From Geodermatophilus sp. DSM 44513 (lineage in GTDB: Bacteria; Actinomycetota; Actinomycetes; Mycobacteriales; Geodermatophilaceae), in the NCBI RefSeq assembly GCF_032460525.1, contig NZ_CP135963.1:2232001-2296000 (forward strand): a stretch of DNA of 64,000 bases, in the 5' to 3' direction. Shown one piece after another: positions 25,945-41,797 of this stretch; position 1 is the first letter of the stretch; each line of letters begins with the position of its first letter. Under the pieces are notes generated by a model. That model saw nothing but the letters and a program-made list of their open reading frames with translations, was not told where the DNA came from and did not search any database. Made by a program: the position numbers and the translations under genes.

Positions 25945-26154
25945 TCATTGGCCCCCTTTTTGCACATACGACCTGACGAATTCTTCAGAATTCTCCTCGA
26001 GGACCTCGTCGATCTCGTCGAGGATGGAGTCGAGGTCCTCGGTGACCTCCTTGTGCCGCTCGGCGACCTCGGCGTCGACGGACGCCTGGGCCTCCTCGGT
26101 CTCCTCGCGGCTGCGCGTGGCGCGCTGCTGACCGCCGCTGTCCCTCGTGGCCAT
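25945..26154 (-). CDS. pup: Prokaryotic ubiquitin-like protein Pup
   Basis: Protein tag for proteasomal degradation. The 69-residue protein is acidic and disordered, with a coiled-coil-forming segment (DLDSILDEIDEVLEENSEEFVRSYVQKGGQ) that binds ARC/Mpa and the ligase. It ends in GGQ, so Dop must deamidate the Gln to Glu before PafA can use it. The true ATG is at 26154; the frame is open well upstream into dop's 3' region. It is read 83 bp after dop and 32 bp before the HNH gene. Confidence 0.97.
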   Translation of the reverse strand: MATRDSGGQQRATRSREETEEAQASVDAEVAERHKEVTEDLDSILDEIDEVLEENSEEFVRSYVQKGGQ

Positions 26155-26237
26155 GGGTCCTCCCGGTGCAGGTGGTAGCTGGTGCCTGCTGCTGAAGCTA
26201 CCCGCGGGGTGCGACGCCGGGGGGCCGACCGACCGGG

Positions 26238-27743
26238 TCAGCCACCCGTTATGGTGTCCACCAGCTCCTGAGCCGAGGACGTCGTCTCGAACAGCTCGCC
26301 CACGTGGTCGCGGGTCCCGCGCAGGGGCTCCATCGTCGGGATGCGCACCAGGTTCTCCCGGCCGAGGTCGAAGACCACCGAGTCCCACGACGCGGCCGCC
26401 ACCTGGGCGGGGTAGCGGCGCAGGCACTCGCCGCGGAAGAAGGCCCGGGTGTCCGACGGCGGGCTCAGCACCGCGCCCGCCACCTCCTCGTCGGTGAGCA
26501 GCCGCTGCATCGAGCCGCGGGACACCAGCCGGTGGTAGAGCCCCTTCTCCGGCCGGACGTCGGAGTACTGCAGGTCGACCAGGCGCAGCCGGGAGTCCCC
26601 CCAGGCCAGGTCGTCGCGGGAGCGGTAGCCCTCCAGCAGCCGCAGCTTGGCCGGCCAGTCCAACCGGTCCGCGCAGCGCATCGGGTCCGCGGCGAGGTCC
26701 TCGAGCACCTCGGCCCACAGCCGCAGCACGTCGGCGGTCTGCGGGTCGCCGTCCCCCCGCCGGTCGACGTGCCGCTGGGCCATCTCCAGGTAGGCCTGCT
26801 GCACCTCCAGGGCGGTCATCCGGCGCCCGTCGCGCAGCCGCACCCGGTGGGTGAGGGAGGGGTCGTGGCTGACCGCCTGCAGCTCGGCGACCGACTCCTC
26901 CAGCGACAGGTCGCGGGTGAGGGTGCGCGCCTCGACCATGTCCAGCACCAGCGCCGTCGTCCCGACCTTCAGGTAGGTGGACAGCTCGGCGAGGTTGGCG
27001 TCACCGATGATCACGTGCAGCCGCCGGTACTTGTCGGCGTCGGCGTGCGGCTCGTCGCGGGTGTTGATGATCGGCCGCTTGAGCGTGGTCTCCAGCCCCA
27101 CCTCGACCTCGAAGAAGTCCGCGCGCTGGGACAGCTGGAAGCCCTGCGTGCGGCTCTCGGTGCCGATGCCCACCCGCCCGGAGCCGGCGAACACCTGGCG
27201 GGTGGCGAAGAACGGGATGAGCCCGCGGATGATGTCCAGGAAGGGCGTGCGCCGGTCCATCAGGTAGTTCTCGTGGGACCCGTAGGAGGCGCCCTTGCCG
27301 TCGGTGTTGTTCTTGTAGAGCTGGATGGGCTGGGTGCCGGGGACGCGCGCGGCGCGCCGGGCGGCCTCGGCCATCACCCGCTCACCGGCCTTGTCCCACA
27401 GGACGACGTCCCGCGGGTTGGTGACCTCCGGCGTGGAGTACTCCGGGTGCGCGTGGTCGACGTAGAGCCGCGCCCCGTTGGTGAGGATGACGTTGGCCAT
27501 CCCCGAGTCCTCGTCCAGGTCGTTGTGGTCCAGCGCCTGGGCCGGGGAGAGGTCGAAGCCGCGGGCGTCGCGCAGCGGGGACTCCTCCTCGAAGTCCCAC
27601 CGCGGCCGGCGCGGCGTCGGCGCCTCGGCGACCGCCCAGGCGTTCACCACCTGGCTGGACAGCGTCGTCGGGTTCGCCGTCGGCTGCCCGGGCACCGAGA
27701 TGCCGTACTCGACCTCGGTGCCCATGACCCGCCTGACGCTCAT
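26238..27743 (-). CDS. dop: Pup deamidase/depupylase
   Basis: Converts the C-terminal Gln of Pup to Glu and also removes Pup from substrates. The 501-residue protein resembles Paf[15 protein letters not shown] (Glu10, Glu12), [16 protein letters not shown] with the catalytic Asp96 and [21 protein letters not shown]. It differs by the Dop-loop insertion at about residues 38-80, which marks Dop against PafA. Order ARC-dop-pup-HNH-prcB-prcA on one strand. ATG is 6 nt after TAGGGT, giving a leaderless mRNA. Confidence 0.97.
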   Translation of the reverse strand: MSVRRVMGTEVEYGISVPGQPTANPTTLSSQVVNAWAVAEAPTPRRPRWDFEEESPLRDARGFDLSPAQALDHNDLDEDSGMANVILTNGARLYVDHAHPEYSTPEVTNPRDVVLWDKAGERVMAEAARRAARVPGTQPIQLYKNNTDGKGASYGSHENYLMDRRTPFLDIIRGLIPFFATRQVFAGSGRVGIGTESRTQGFQLSQRADFFEVEVGLETTLKRPIINTRDEPHADADKYRRLHVIIGDANLAELSTYLKVGTTALVLDMVEARTLTRDLSLEESVAELQAVSHDPSLTHRVRLRDGRRMTALEVQQAYLEMAQRHVDRRGDGDPQTADVLRLWAEVLEDLAADPMRCADRLDWPAKLRLLEGYRSRDDLAWGDSRLRLVDLQYSDVRPEKGLYHRLVSRGSMQRLLTDEEVAGAVLSPPSDTRAFFRGECLRRYPAQVAAASWDSVVFDLGRENLVRIPTMEPLRGTRDHVGELFETTSSAQELVDTITGG

Positions 27744-27749
27744 GCGCCA

Positions 27750-27755
27750 ACCCTA
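27750..27755 (-). promoter_or_regulatory. -10 element TAGGGT of dop
   Basis: TAGGGT lies 6 nt before the ATG. It separates dop-pup-prcBA transcription from ARC, which has its own terminator. Confidence 0.6.
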
Positions 27756-27756
27756 G

Positions 27757-27858
27757 AAGGACCCTGCTGCCCGCGGCGCTCGCAGGCTCGGGTGGGTCCC
27801 GGGACGGGGCCGTTCCAGCACGTCACCTCCGCTCGGCGCGGGTCGCTGCAGCAGGGCC
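27757..27858. repeat. Core-conserved hairpin repeat, double copy R3
   Basis: Outer stem CCCTGCTGC (27762-27770) / GCAGCAGGG (27848-27856). The inside holds two partial cores, and CGTTCCAGCACGTCACC matches the reverse complement of the GACGTGCTGGAACGGCC unit seen in R5. Confidence 0.6.
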
Positions 27859-27883
27859 GATCGGCAGGTCCGGACCGGGAACG

Positions 27884-27921
27884 CCGACGGCCCGGCCCCC
27901 GCGGAGGGACCGGGCCGTCGG
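27884..27921 (-). terminator. Terminator of ARC
   Basis: CCGACGGCCCGG (27884-27895) pairs with CCGGGCCGTCGG (27910-27921), 12 perfect pairs, starting 14 nt after the ARC stop. Confidence 0.8.
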
Positions 27922-27935
27922 ACGGCGTGCTGTCG

Positions 27936-29717
27936 TTACAGGTACTGGCCGGTGTTGGTCGCGGTGTCGATCGCCCGGCCGCTCTCGGTGCCCTTGCCAC
28001 TGATGAGCGTGCGGATGTAGACGATCCGCTCGCCCTTCTTCCCCGAGATGCGCGCCCAGTCGTCGGGGTTGGTGGTGTTGGGCAGGTCCTCGTTCTCCTT
28101 GAACTCGTCGACGCAGGCCTGCATCAGGTGACCGACGCGCAGACCACCGGCGCCGGTCTCCAGCTTCTCCTTGATGGCCATCTTCTTGGCGCGGTCGACG
28201 ATGTTCTGCAGCATGGCGCCGGAGTTGAAGTCCTTGAAGTACAGGACCTCCTTGTCGCCGTTGGCGTAGGTCACCTCGAGGAAGCGGTTCTCCTCGCTCT
28301 CGGTGTACATCCGCTCGACGGTGCGCTGGATCATGCCGGCGACGGTGGCCTCGCGGCTGCGGCCGTGCTCGGCGAGGTCGTCGGGGTGCAGCGGCAGCGT
28401 GGTGGTCAGGTACTTGCTGAAGATGTCGCGGGCGGCCTCCGCGTCCGGCCGCTCGATCTTGATCTTCACATCCAGCCGGCCGGGCCGCAGGATCGCCGGG
28501 TCGATCATGTCCTCGCGGTTGGAGGCGCCGATGACGATGACGTTCTCCAGCCCCTCCACGCCGTCGATCTCGCTGAGCAGCTGCGGGACGATTGTGCTCT
28601 CCACGTCGGAGGACACCCCGGAGCCGCGGGTGCGGAAGATCGAGTCCATCTCGTCGAAGAAGACGATGACCGGTGTGCCCTCGCTCGCCTTCTCCCGGGC
28701 CCGCTGGAACACCAGCCGGATGTGCCGCTCGGTCTCCCCGACGTACTTGTTGAGCAGCTCGGGGCCCTTGATGTTGAGGAAGTAGGACTTCGCCTGCCCC
28801 TCCCCCTTCACCGCGGACACCTTCTTGGCCAGCGAGTTGGCCACCGCCTTGGCGATCAGCGTCTTGCCGCAGCCGGGCGGGCCGTACAGCAGGATGCCCT
28901 TGGGCGGGCGCAGCTCGTACTCGCGGAACAGGTCGGCGTGCAGGAACGGCAGTTCGACGGCGTCGCGGATCTGCTCGATCTGGCGGGACAGGCCACCGAT
29001 GTCGGTGTAGTCGATGTCGGGGACCTCCTCGAGGACCAGCTCCTCGACCTCGCTCTTGGGGATCCGCTCGTAGGCGTAGCCCGAGCGGGTCTCCAGCAGC
29101 AGCGAGTCACCGCTGCGCAGCGGGGAGTCGGCCAGGGACTCGGCGAGATGGACGACGCGCTCCTCGTCGGTGTGCCCGATGACCAGCGCCCGACGCGCCT
29201 CGCCCTCGATCGGCTCGAGGAGCTCCTTGAGCATCACGACGTCCCCGGCGCGCTCGAAACCGCACGCCTCGACGACGTTCATCGCCTCGTTGAGCATGAC
29301 CTCCTGGCCGCGCTGGAGGCCGTCGGCCTCCACCGCCGGGGAGACCGAGACGCGCAGCTTGCGGCCGCCGGTGAAGACGTCGACCGTGCCGTCCTCGTGC
29401 CGGGTCAGGAAGACGCCGTAGCCCGACGGGGGCTGGCCGAGCCGGTCCACCTCCTCCTTGAGCGCGACCAGCTGGTCACGCGCGTCGCGCAGCGTGGTGG
29501 CGAGCTTGTCGTTGCGCTCGGACAGGAAGGCCGCCCGGCCCTCCGCCTCCGCCAGCCGCTCCTCGAGCAGCCGCAGGTGGCGGGGGCTGTCGGCCACCTT
29601 GCGGCGCAGCAGGCCGATCTCCTCCTCCAGGTAGGAGATCTGACTGAGCAGCGCGGTCGCGTCACGCTCGCGCCGCGCCCTGAACTCGTCGGGACCATTG
29701 CCAAGACCGGGGCCCAT
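27936..29717 (-). CDS. arc: Proteasome-activating AAA ATPase (ARC/Mpa)
   Basis: Hexameric unfoldase that binds pupylated proteins and feeds them into the 20S core. The 593-residue protein has an N-terminal coiled coil (~20-90, Pup-binding), two OB domains (~95-240), an AAA module with Walker [15 protein letters not shown] and Walker [13 protein letters not shown], and the C-terminal GQYL motif that docks on the PrcA ring. Gene order and length match mpa (Rv2115c). Unlike its neighbours it has a leader: GGAGG 6 nt before ATG and a TATAGAT box ~38 nt upstream. Confidence 0.97.
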   Translation of the reverse strand: MGPGLGNGPDEFRARRERDATALLSQISYLEEEIGLLRRKVADSPRHLRLLEERLAEAEGRAAFLSERNDKLATTLRDARDQLVALKEEVDRLGQPPSGYGVFLTRHEDGTVDVFTGGRKLRVSVSPAVEADGLQRGQEVMLNEAMNVVEACGFERAGDVVMLKELLEPIEGEARRALVIGHTDEERVVHLAESLADSPLRSGDSLLLETRSGYAYERIPKSEVEELVLEEVPDIDYTDIGGLSRQIEQIRDAVELPFLHADLFREYELRPPKGILLYGPPGCGKTLIAKAVANSLAKKVSAVKGEGQAKSYFLNIKGPELLNKYVGETERHIRLVFQRAREKASEGTPVIVFFDEMDSIFRTRGSGVSSDVESTIVPQLLSEIDGVEGLENVIVIGASNREDMIDPAILRPGRLDVKIKIERPDAEAARDIFSKYLTTTLPLHPDDLAEHGRSREATVAGMIQRTVERMYTESEENRFLEVTYANGDKEVLYFKDFNSGAMLQNIVDRAKKMAIKEKLETGAGGLRVGHLMQACVDEFKENEDLPNTTNPDDWARISGKKGERIVYIRTLISGKGTESGRAIDTATNTGQYL

Positions 29718-29754
29718 CGCGCACCTCCGTCACATCGGGAGAGCCAGGACGCAA

Positions 29755-29761
29755 ATCTATA
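29755..29761 (-). promoter_or_regulatory. -10 element TATAGAT of ARC
   Basis: TATAGAT is the closest match to a standard sigma-70-type -10 box in this window. It implies a ~30-nt leader containing GGAGG. Confidence 0.6.
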
Positions 29762-29865
29762 CACGCCGGGCGACGCCCCGCCGGGGGCTCGCGGTGGGAG
29801 CACCCCGTTGCTCCCCCCGCCCCGCCGCCCCGGCACGGGCCCCCGCGGTGGGACCGGACCGGGCC

Positions 29866-32658
<2,793 letters not shown>

Positions 32659-32683
32659 TCACCCCGAGGCGGCCCGCGGGCCC

Positions 32684-33664
32684 TCAGCCCCTGGAGACCG
32701 CGGCCGGCACCAGCTCGGGGCGGGCCTCCAGCCACTGCCGGGTGACCTCACGCCCCGCCCGCACCAGGTCGTCGGCGCGGCTCACGTCGCGCGGACCGAG
32801 GGGAAGGCTGTCCAGCAGCCCGGCGGCCCACGCGTCCGCCACGTGCGGGACGACGTGCACCCGCGGGTCGGCCAGGGCATCGCGCACGGCCGCCCGGTTG
32901 GCCACGGCGCGCGCGACGGTGAAGGCCTGCAGGACGGCGTCCAGCGCCCCGACGCCGCCCTCGACCGGCGGGACGTACCGGGTGCGGCCCACCGCGACCG
33001 GCACCCCGCAGGCCTGGGCGGGCAGCACGTCGGAGGCGGCCGCGCAGACGTCGATCGGCCCGGTCACCGGCGCCAGGCCGCAGTCGAGCACCAGCACCCG
33101 GTCCCCCGGCCCGGCCGCCTGCAGCGCCGAGGCGATCGGCACGCCGTCGACGATGCCGCCGTCGACGTGCCGGTGGCCGTCGGGCAGCACGACGGTGCGG
33201 AACAGCCCGGGCAGCGCGCAGCTGGCCGCGAGGGTGTCCGCGACGTCGCCGGCCTCGTGCCGGTGGGCGGTGCCGCAGTCCAGACAGGTCGTGGTGACCG
33301 TCACCGGCACGGCCAGGGCGGCGAGGTCGGGGACCGGCACGTGCCGGGTGACCAGCCGGCGCAGCGGCCGGTCGTCGAGCAGGGCGCCGCCGGGGCGCAG
33401 CGAGCGGGCCAGGCCGCGAGCCCGAGCGGGCCAGCCCGGCCGCAGCACCCGGGTCATCAGCGGGTCGCCCCACAGCCGGGTCAGCTCCGCGGCGCGCTCG
33501 CGGTCGGGGCGGACGGCGAGGAAGGCGGCGTTGACCGCCCCGACGGAGCTGCCGTGCAGCGCGTCGACGGGCACGCCCGCCTCCAGCAGGGCCAGCAGGC
33601 CGCCGGCCTGGAAGGCCCCCATCGCGGCACCGCCGCCGAGCACGACGTGGGTCCGCGGGAGCAC
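32684..33664 (-). CDS. Patatin-like phospholipase
   Basis: Serine lipid hydrolase. The 326-residue protein begins with the oxyanion-hole motif VLGGGAAMGAFQAGGL, then the nucleophile elbow LHGSSVGAVNAAF (GxSxG) and the catalytic Asp in HVDGGIVDGVPI (DGG). No signal peptide is visible, so it acts inside the cell or at the membrane surface. A Cys-rich stretch (TTCLDCGTAHRHEAGDVADTLAASCALPG) in the middle could be structural. It is read after metH across hairpin repeats and 44 bp before the HAD gene. Confidence 0.9.
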   Translation of the reverse strand: MLPRTHVVLGGGAAMGAFQAGGLLALLEAGVPVDALHGSSVGAVNAAFLAVRPDRERAAELTRLWGDPLMTRVLRPGWPARARGLARSLRPGGALLDDRPLRRLVTRHVPVPDLAALAVPVTVTTTCLDCGTAHRHEAGDVADTLAASCALPGLFRTVVLPDGHRHVDGGIVDGVPIASALQAAGPGDRVLVLDCGLAPVTGPIDVCAAASDVLPAQACGVPVAVGRTRYVPPVEGGVGALDAVLQAFTVARAVANRAAVRDALADPRVHVVPHVADAWAAGLLDSLPLGPRDVSRADDLVRAGREVTRQWLEARPELVPAAVSRG

Positions 33665-33689
33665 CAGCCCAGCTTGCCAGGTGCTGAAC

Positions 33690-33853
33690 CCCCGGTGAAC
33701 GGAGCACCGGCCGACGAGGTGCCGGAACGGCCCCGGCGACGTGCTGGAACGGCCACCCTTCAGGGACCCGCGCCGAGCGTGGTGACGTGCTGGAACCGGC
33801 CCCGGTGCAGGGGCCCGCCGCGAGCGTGCGAGCGGTGGGGGGCACCGGGGTCC
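33690..33853. repeat. Core-conserved hairpin repeat, composite R5
   Basis: The main unit has stem CCCCGGTGC (33800-33808) / GCACCGGGG (33842-33850) around CAGGGGCCCGCCGCGAGCGT, then TCCTTCACTC. Upstream are two more partial units, each with a (G)TGCTGGAAC-CGGCC or CCGGAACGGCC segment. It lies between the metH stop and the patatin start. Confidence 0.7.
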
Positions 33854-33854
33854 T

Positions 33855-37664
<3,810 letters not shown>

Positions 37665-37670
37665 CGAGCC

Positions 37671-37772
37671 AGGGTAGCCGCCCGTGCGTGGTGCACCGGT
37701 CGCACGCGTGGGGGACGCCGGTCGCGCCGTCGGGCCGACCGGCCGGGCGCGGGCGGGTGACCGACGTAGGCT
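37671..37772. promoter_or_regulatory. Divergent leaderless promoters of metH and the PAC2 gene
   Basis: TACCCT (37676-37671, minus) is 6 nt before GTG of metH. TAGGCT (37767-37772, plus) is 7 nt before GTG of the PAC2 gene. Confidence 0.6.
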
Positions 37773-37779
37773 CGCAGGG

Positions 37780-38640
37780 GTGATCGACCCGAAGTCCACC
37801 CCTGAGGACCTGCCCCGGCTGACCGACCCGGTGGTGGTCGTCGCCTTCGAGGGCTGGAACGACGCCGGGGACGCGGCCACCGGGGCGCTGGAGCACCTCG
37901 AGCTGACGTGGGACGCCACCCCGCTCGCCGCGCTGGACCCCGAGGACTACTACGACTTCCAGGTCAACCGGCCCACCGTCTCCCTCGTCGGCGGGTTGAG
38001 CCGGCGCATCGAGTGGCCCACCACGCGCATCTCCGTGGCCCGCCCGCCGGGCTCCGAGCGCGACGTGGTGCTCATCCGCGGCATCGAGCCGAACATGCGC
38101 TGGCGCGGGTTCTGCCAGGAGCTCATCGAGCTGTGCCACGAGCTCGAGGTGGGCACCGTCATCGGCCTCGGCGCGCTGCTGGCCGACACCCCGCACACCC
38201 GGCCCACCCCGGTCAGCGGCTCGGCCTACGACCCGGAGTCCGCCGAGCACTGGGGCCTGCAGACCTCCAGCTACGAGGGGCCCACCGGCATCCTCGGCGT
38301 CTTCCAGGACGCCTGCGTGCAGGCTGGGCTCCCGGCGATCAGCTTCTGGGCCGCCGTCCCGCACTACGTCTCCCAGCCGCCGTCGCCCCGGGCGACCGTG
38401 GCGCTGCTGCGGCGGGTCGAGGAGGTCCTGGAGCTCACCGTGCCGCTCGGCGAGCTGCCGCGGCAGGCCGACGAGTGGGTGAAGACCGTCGACGAGATGG
38501 CCAACGAGGACGCCGAGGTCGTGGAGTACGTGCGCTCCCTGGAGGAGCGGGCCACCGAGACCGACCTGTCCGAGGCCGACGGCGACCAGATCGCCCGCGA
38601 GTTCGAGCGCTACCTCCGCCGCCGCGGCGGCACAAGCTGA
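37780..38640 (+). CDS. PAC2 family protein
   Basis: Member of the PAC2 (proteasome assembly chaperone 2-like) family, matching Rv2125. The 286-residue protein shows [113 protein letters not shown] and a helical acidic tail. A role in bacterial proteasome assembly is suggested only by the family name and by general co-occurrence with the proteasome; it is not proven. The GTG start is set by the TAGGCT box 7 nt upstream. Confidence 0.92.
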   Translation: MIDPKSTPEDLPRLTDPVVVVAFEGWNDAGDAATGALEHLELTWDATPLAALDPEDYYDFQVNRPTVSLVGGLSRRIEWPTTRISVARPPGSERDVVLIRGIEPNMRWRGFCQELIELCHELEVGTVIGLGALLADTPHTRPTPVSGSAYDPESAEHWGLQTSSYEGPTGILGVFQDACVQAGLPAISFWAAVPHYVSQPPSPRATVALLRRVEEVLELTVPLGELPRQADEWVKTVDEMANEDAEVVEYVRSLEERATETDLSEADGDQIAREFERYLRRRGGTS

Positions 38641-38663
38641 CCCAGAGGGCGGCGGCAGAGTGA

Positions 38664-38731
38664 CAGGACCCCGTCGCCCCCCACCCCTCCGGGCTCGCGG
38701 CGGACCCCTGCGACGCGGTCCTTCTCTTGAT
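38664..38731. repeat. Core-conserved hairpin repeat, copy R6
   Basis: Stem AGGACC..GTCG (38665-38676) / CGAC..GGTCCT (38711-38722), followed by TCTCTTG, which resembles a weak U tract. The core reads CCCCCCACCCCTCCGGGCTC, then GCGGCGGACCCCTG. Confidence 0.7.
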
Positions 38732-38749
38732 CGGTGCTTGGCTCGCACG

Positions 38750-38802
38750 GCCTTTCGCGTGCGAAGGGCCACCTAGGAGCCGCGTGAGTTAGGGATAACG
38801 GT
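38750..38802. repeat. Second palindrome-family copy plus fourth GTTRGGGATAACGGT motif
   Basis: GGCCTTTCGC-GT-GCGAAGGGCC (one G-T pair) is a sibling of the palindrome at 2881-2906. Sixteen bases later comes GTTAGGGATAACGGTCGAGACC (from 38788). Neither can be a promoter, as the two flanking genes converge. Confidence 0.55.
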
Positions 38803-38842
38803 CGAGACCCGGGGCGTACGGGGACCGGGACCGGGACTGGAC

Positions 38843-39877
38843 TCAGCGGCTGCGCAGCAGCGGGCGCATCCGGGCGGTCGCGTCCGCGCCGAACAGCCGG
38901 TCGTGGGTGGCCAGCGCGAAGCGGTCGGTCATCCCGGACACGTAGTCGACGACCTGGGTGACCGGGTCGGCCGCGGTGTCCCGGTAGGTGGGCGGGATGA
39001 GCTCGGGGTGCGTCAGGTGGTGGTCGACCAGCCGGCGGGTCACGTCGATGGCCAGCTGCTTCTGCCCCGCCGCGGTCTCCGAGACGTACACCCGCTGGAA
39101 CATGAAGGCCCGCAGCTCGTGCATGGCCGCCAGCGGCTCGGGGGCCATGACCACCGCTCCGCCGTCGGCCAGCGAGCCCTCGACGACGGCGTCGATCATC
39201 GCGCCCACCATCCGGCTGCCCGGGTCGCCGAACAGCGCCCGGGCCCGCGCCGGGAGGTCGGCAACCCGCAGCACGCCGGCGCGGACGGCGTCCAGCGCGT
39301 CGTGGGACAGGTAGCCGATCCGGTCGGCGTAGCGCACGCACTCCGCCTCGCGGGTGGCCGGCGGCGGGGTGATCTTCCAGCTGTGCGCGCGGATGCCGTC
39401 GCGCACCTCCCACGTCAGGTTGAGGTGTTCGAGCACCTCGACGATCCGCACGCCCTGCGCGGCGTGGTGCCAGCCGCCGGGCACGTAGGGCCCCAGCGCG
39501 TCCTCGCCGATGTGGCCGAACGGCGAGTGCCCCAGGTCGTGGCCCAGCGCGACCGCCTCGGCGAGGGTCTCGTTCAGGCCCAGCGCGCAGGCCAGCGACC
39601 GGGCCACCTGGGTGACCTGCAGCGTGTGGGTCAGCCGGGTGACGAAGTGGTCGCCGTCGGGGTTGAGGAAGACCTGGGTCTTGTGCTTGAGCCGGCGGAA
39701 CGCCTTGGCGTGCAGGATGCGGTCGCGGTCGCGCTCGAAGGCGGTGCGCAGCGGGTCCTCGGGCTCGGCGACGGCGCGGCCGCGGGACGCCGTCGAGCGG
39801 GTCGCGGCCGGGGCGAGGGCGGCCTCCGCGCGCTCCCGGGCGGCCCGGTCGACCAGGGAGAAGCCCCCGCTGCCCAT
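38843..39877 (-). CDS. dgt: dGTPase-like HD-domain protein
   Basis: Deoxyguanosine triphosphate triphosphohydrolase-like protein, removing triphosphate from dNTPs. The 344-residue protein shows DPLRTAFERDRDRILHAKAFRRLKHKTQVF, the HD-domain metal ligands in HFVTRLTHTLQVTQVARSLA and AVALGHDLGHSPFGHIGE, and CVRYADRIGYLSHDALDA with the last Asp. The ATG start shares one base with the mshC stop (TGATG), so it is translated together with mshC. Pairing with mycothiol synthesis is probably only a conserved gene order. Confidence 0.92.
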   Translation of the reverse strand: MGSGGFSLVDRAARERAEAALAPAATRSTASRGRAVAEPEDPLRTAFERDRDRILHAKAFRRLKHKTQVFLNPDGDHFVTRLTHTLQVTQVARSLACALGLNETLAEAVALGHDLGHSPFGHIGEDALGPYVPGGWHHAAQGVRIVEVLEHLNLTWEVRDGIRAHSWKITPPPATREAECVRYADRIGYLSHDALDAVRAGVLRVADLPARARALFGDPGSRMVGAMIDAVVEGSLADGGAVVMAPEPLAAMHELRAFMFQRVYVSETAAGQKQLAIDVTRRLVDHHLTHPELIPPTYRDTAADPVTQVVDYVSGMTDRFALATHDRLFGADATARMRPLLRSR

Positions 39878-41163
39878 CAGCGCCGGGTGCCCGCGTCCAC
39901 GGTCACGCCGAGCAGGGCGTCGACCGCGTCGGCGACCACCGTCGGGGCGCCGTCGTCGGCCTCGCCGTCGGCGCCGGTGCCGGCGGCCAGCGTGCGGGCG
40001 GCCCAGGCGTCGACCAGGGCGATCGCCGCGGGGGTGTCCAGGTCGTCGGCGAGCCGCTCGCGCAGGCCCTGCAGCACCGGGGCCGCCGGGGCGCCGGCGT
40101 CGCGGGCCACGGCGCGGCGCCAGGTGTCCAGCCGCCGCTCGGCGTCGGCCAGCAGCTGCGCCGTCCAGGTCCGGTCGGTGCGGTAGTGCCCGGCCAGCAG
40201 CGCCAGCCGGATCGCCATCGGGTCCACGCCCTCGCCGCGCAGCTTGGACACGAAGACCAGGTTGCCGCGGCTCTTGCTCATCTTCTCGCCGTCCAGGCCG
40301 ATCATCGCCGCGTGCACGTAGGCCCGGGCGAAGGGCTGCTTCACCCCGGTCGCCGAGGACGACAGCGCCTCGGCGTGCACGGCGGAGAACTCGTGGTGGG
40401 GGAAGACCAGGTCGCTGCCCCCGCCCTGGACGTCGAAGCCGGCGCCGATGGTCTCCAGCGCGATCGTGGCGCACTCGATGTGCCAGCCGGGGCGCCCCTG
40501 GATGCCGCGCGGCCCGGGCCAGGACGGCTCCCCCGGCCGCCGGCCGCGCCACAGCGCCGGGTCCAGCCGGTTGCGCTTGCCGGGGCGGTCGGGGTCGCCG
40601 CCGCGCTCGGCGGACAGCCGCAGCATGGTGGCCTCGTCGTAGCGGGACTCGCTGCCGAAGCCGGGGGCCTGGGCGATGTCGTGGTAGACGTCGCCGGTGC
40701 CGTCGTCCAGGACGTAGGCCAGGCCCTCGTCGAGCAGTGTCTCCACGTGGGCGACGATCCGCGGTACCGACTCGACCGCGCCGACGTAGTCGTCCGGCGG
40801 CAGCACCCGGAGCGCCGTCATGTCCTCCCGGAACAGCGCCGTCTCCCGCATGCCGAGCACGACCCAGTCCTCGCCGTCGCGCTCCGCCCGCTCCAGCAGC
40901 GGGTCGTCGACGTCGGTGACGTTCTGCACGTAGTGGACGGCGTGACCGGCGTCCCGCCACACCCGGTTGACCAGGTCGAAGGCCAGGTAGGTGGCCGCGT
41001 GGCCGAGGTGGGTGGCGTCGTAGGGGGTGATCCCGCAGACGTACATCCGCGCCACCGGACCCGGCCGGGTGTCGACGACCTCCCCCCGGGCGGTGTCGTG
41101 CAGCCGCAGGACCGGGCCGGGGCCCGGGAGGGTCGGCAGGAGCGGAGCGGGCCAGGCGAGCAC
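39877..41163 (-). CDS. mshC: Cysteine:1-D-myo-inosityl-2-amino-2-deoxyglucopyranoside ligase
   Basis: Joins cysteine to GlcN-Ins in mycothiol synthesis. The 428-residue protein resembles a short class I cysteinyl-tRNA synthetase: [23 protein letters not shown] with the zinc Cys and HLGH version of the HIGH motif, [37 protein letters not shown], and KMSKSRGN. It lacks the tRNA-binding C-terminal domain, which separates MshC from CysS. It shows that the organism uses mycothiol. GTG is 6 nt after TAGGCT. Confidence 0.96.
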   Translation of the reverse strand: MLAWPAPLLPTLPGPGPVLRLHDTARGEVVDTRPGPVARMYVCGITPYDATHLGHAATYLAFDLVNRVWRDAGHAVHYVQNVTDVDDPLLERAERDGEDWVVLGMRETALFREDMTALRVLPPDDYVGAVESVPRIVAHVETLLDEGLAYVLDDGTGDVYHDIAQAPGFGSESRYDEATMLRLSAERGGDPDRPGKRNRLDPALWRGRRPGEPSWPGPRGIQGRPGWHIECATIALETIGAGFDVQGGGSDLVFPHHEFSAVHAEALSSSATGVKQPFARAYVHAAMIGLDGEKMSKSRGNLVFVSKLRGEGVDPMAIRLALLAGHYRTDRTWTAQLLADAERRLDTWRRAVARDAGAPAAPVLQGLRERLADDLDTPAAIALVDAWAARTLAAGTGADGEADDGAPTVVADAVDALLGVTVDAGTRR

Positions 41164-41169
41164 GGACCG

Positions 41170-41175
41170 AGCCTA
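41170..41175 (-). promoter_or_regulatory. -10 element TAGGCT of mshC
   Basis: TAGGCT lies 6 nt before the GTG; it would drive mshC-dgt as a leaderless transcript. Confidence 0.6.
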
Positions 41176-41287
41176 GAGGCGGGTGCCCACGCACCCGGCC
41201 GGCCCGTCCCCGCCGGTGGACTCCCGGACGGAGGGCGCGCCCGCGCCGGCGCCGTGGTCATCGGCGGTTGGCGGGCGTGCCCGGCGG

Positions 41288-41361
41288 GACGGCCTGGAAC
41301 GGCCGTCCTCCAGGGGCCCGCGGCGAGCGTGCGAGGCGTGGGGGGGAAGGGTGGTCCTCTC
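41288..41361. repeat. Core-conserved hairpin repeat, copy R7
   Basis: CTGGAACGGCC, then CAGGGGCCCGCGGCGAGCGT and GCGAGGCGTGGGGGG, then TCCTCTCTC. The flanking stem (CCGTCCT / GGGTGG) has several G-T pairs. It lies just after the VOC-gene stop. Confidence 0.65.
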
Positions 41362-41748
41362 TCAGGGCCAGGTGGTGGCGTGCCGGTCGAAGTCCTCGCC
41401 GGTCTGCACGCCGACGACGTCGAACACCAGCCCGGCGGGGTCGCGCATCTGCCAGAAGCCGCCCATGTCCTGCAGCGGCGTGGCCCCGAGCGCCACCAGC
41501 CGGGCCACCTCGGCGTCGACGTCGTCGGTCTCCACGTCGACGTGCCACCGCGGCGGCGTCCCGCGCCCGGTGCGCTGCACCTCCAGGTGGAACCCCCCGG
41601 CGAAGGCGCCGAGGGAGGACCAGTCGTCGTCCAACCGGTCCGGTTCCACCCGGTGCCCGGTCGCGGCCGACCAGAACGTCCGCCCGGCGTCGTGCACCTC
41701 CGGCGGCAGGTCGAGCATCAGGACGGCCAGGCGGCTGCGGTGCGGCAC
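41362..41748 (-). CDS. VOC (glyoxalase-like) family protein
   Basis: Small vicinal-oxygen-chelate fold protein of 128 residues. It shows LAVLMLDLPPEVHDAGRTFWSAATGHRV at the start, then FHLEVQRTGRGTPPRWHVDVETDDVDAEVARLVALGATPL and FWQMRDPAGLVFDVVGVQT. This is one pair of beta-alpha-beta units, so it is probably a dimer. Function cannot be told from sequence: glyoxalase, resistance or isomerase types are possible. The GTG start lies 6 nt after TAGGTT. Confidence 0.85.
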   Translation of the reverse strand: MPHRSRLAVLMLDLPPEVHDAGRTFWSAATGHRVEPDRLDDDWSSLGAFAGGFHLEVQRTGRGTPPRWHVDVETDDVDAEVARLVALGATPLQDMGGFWQMRDPAGLVFDVVGVQTGEDFDRHATTWP

Positions 41749-41754
41749 GGCGGC

Positions 41755-41760
41755 AACCTA
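41755..41760 (-). promoter_or_regulatory. -10 element TAGGTT of the VOC gene
   Basis: TAGGTT lies 6 nt before the GTG start. Confidence 0.5.
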
Positions 41761-41797
41761 GCCGGGGACGGTGTCGTCCGGTAGGACGACGGACCAC

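Noticed and set aside
37665..37779. Cobalamin riboswitch before metH
   Set aside because: The gap to the divergent PAC2 gene is only about 115 bp, no B12-box is visible and the promoter appears leaderless.
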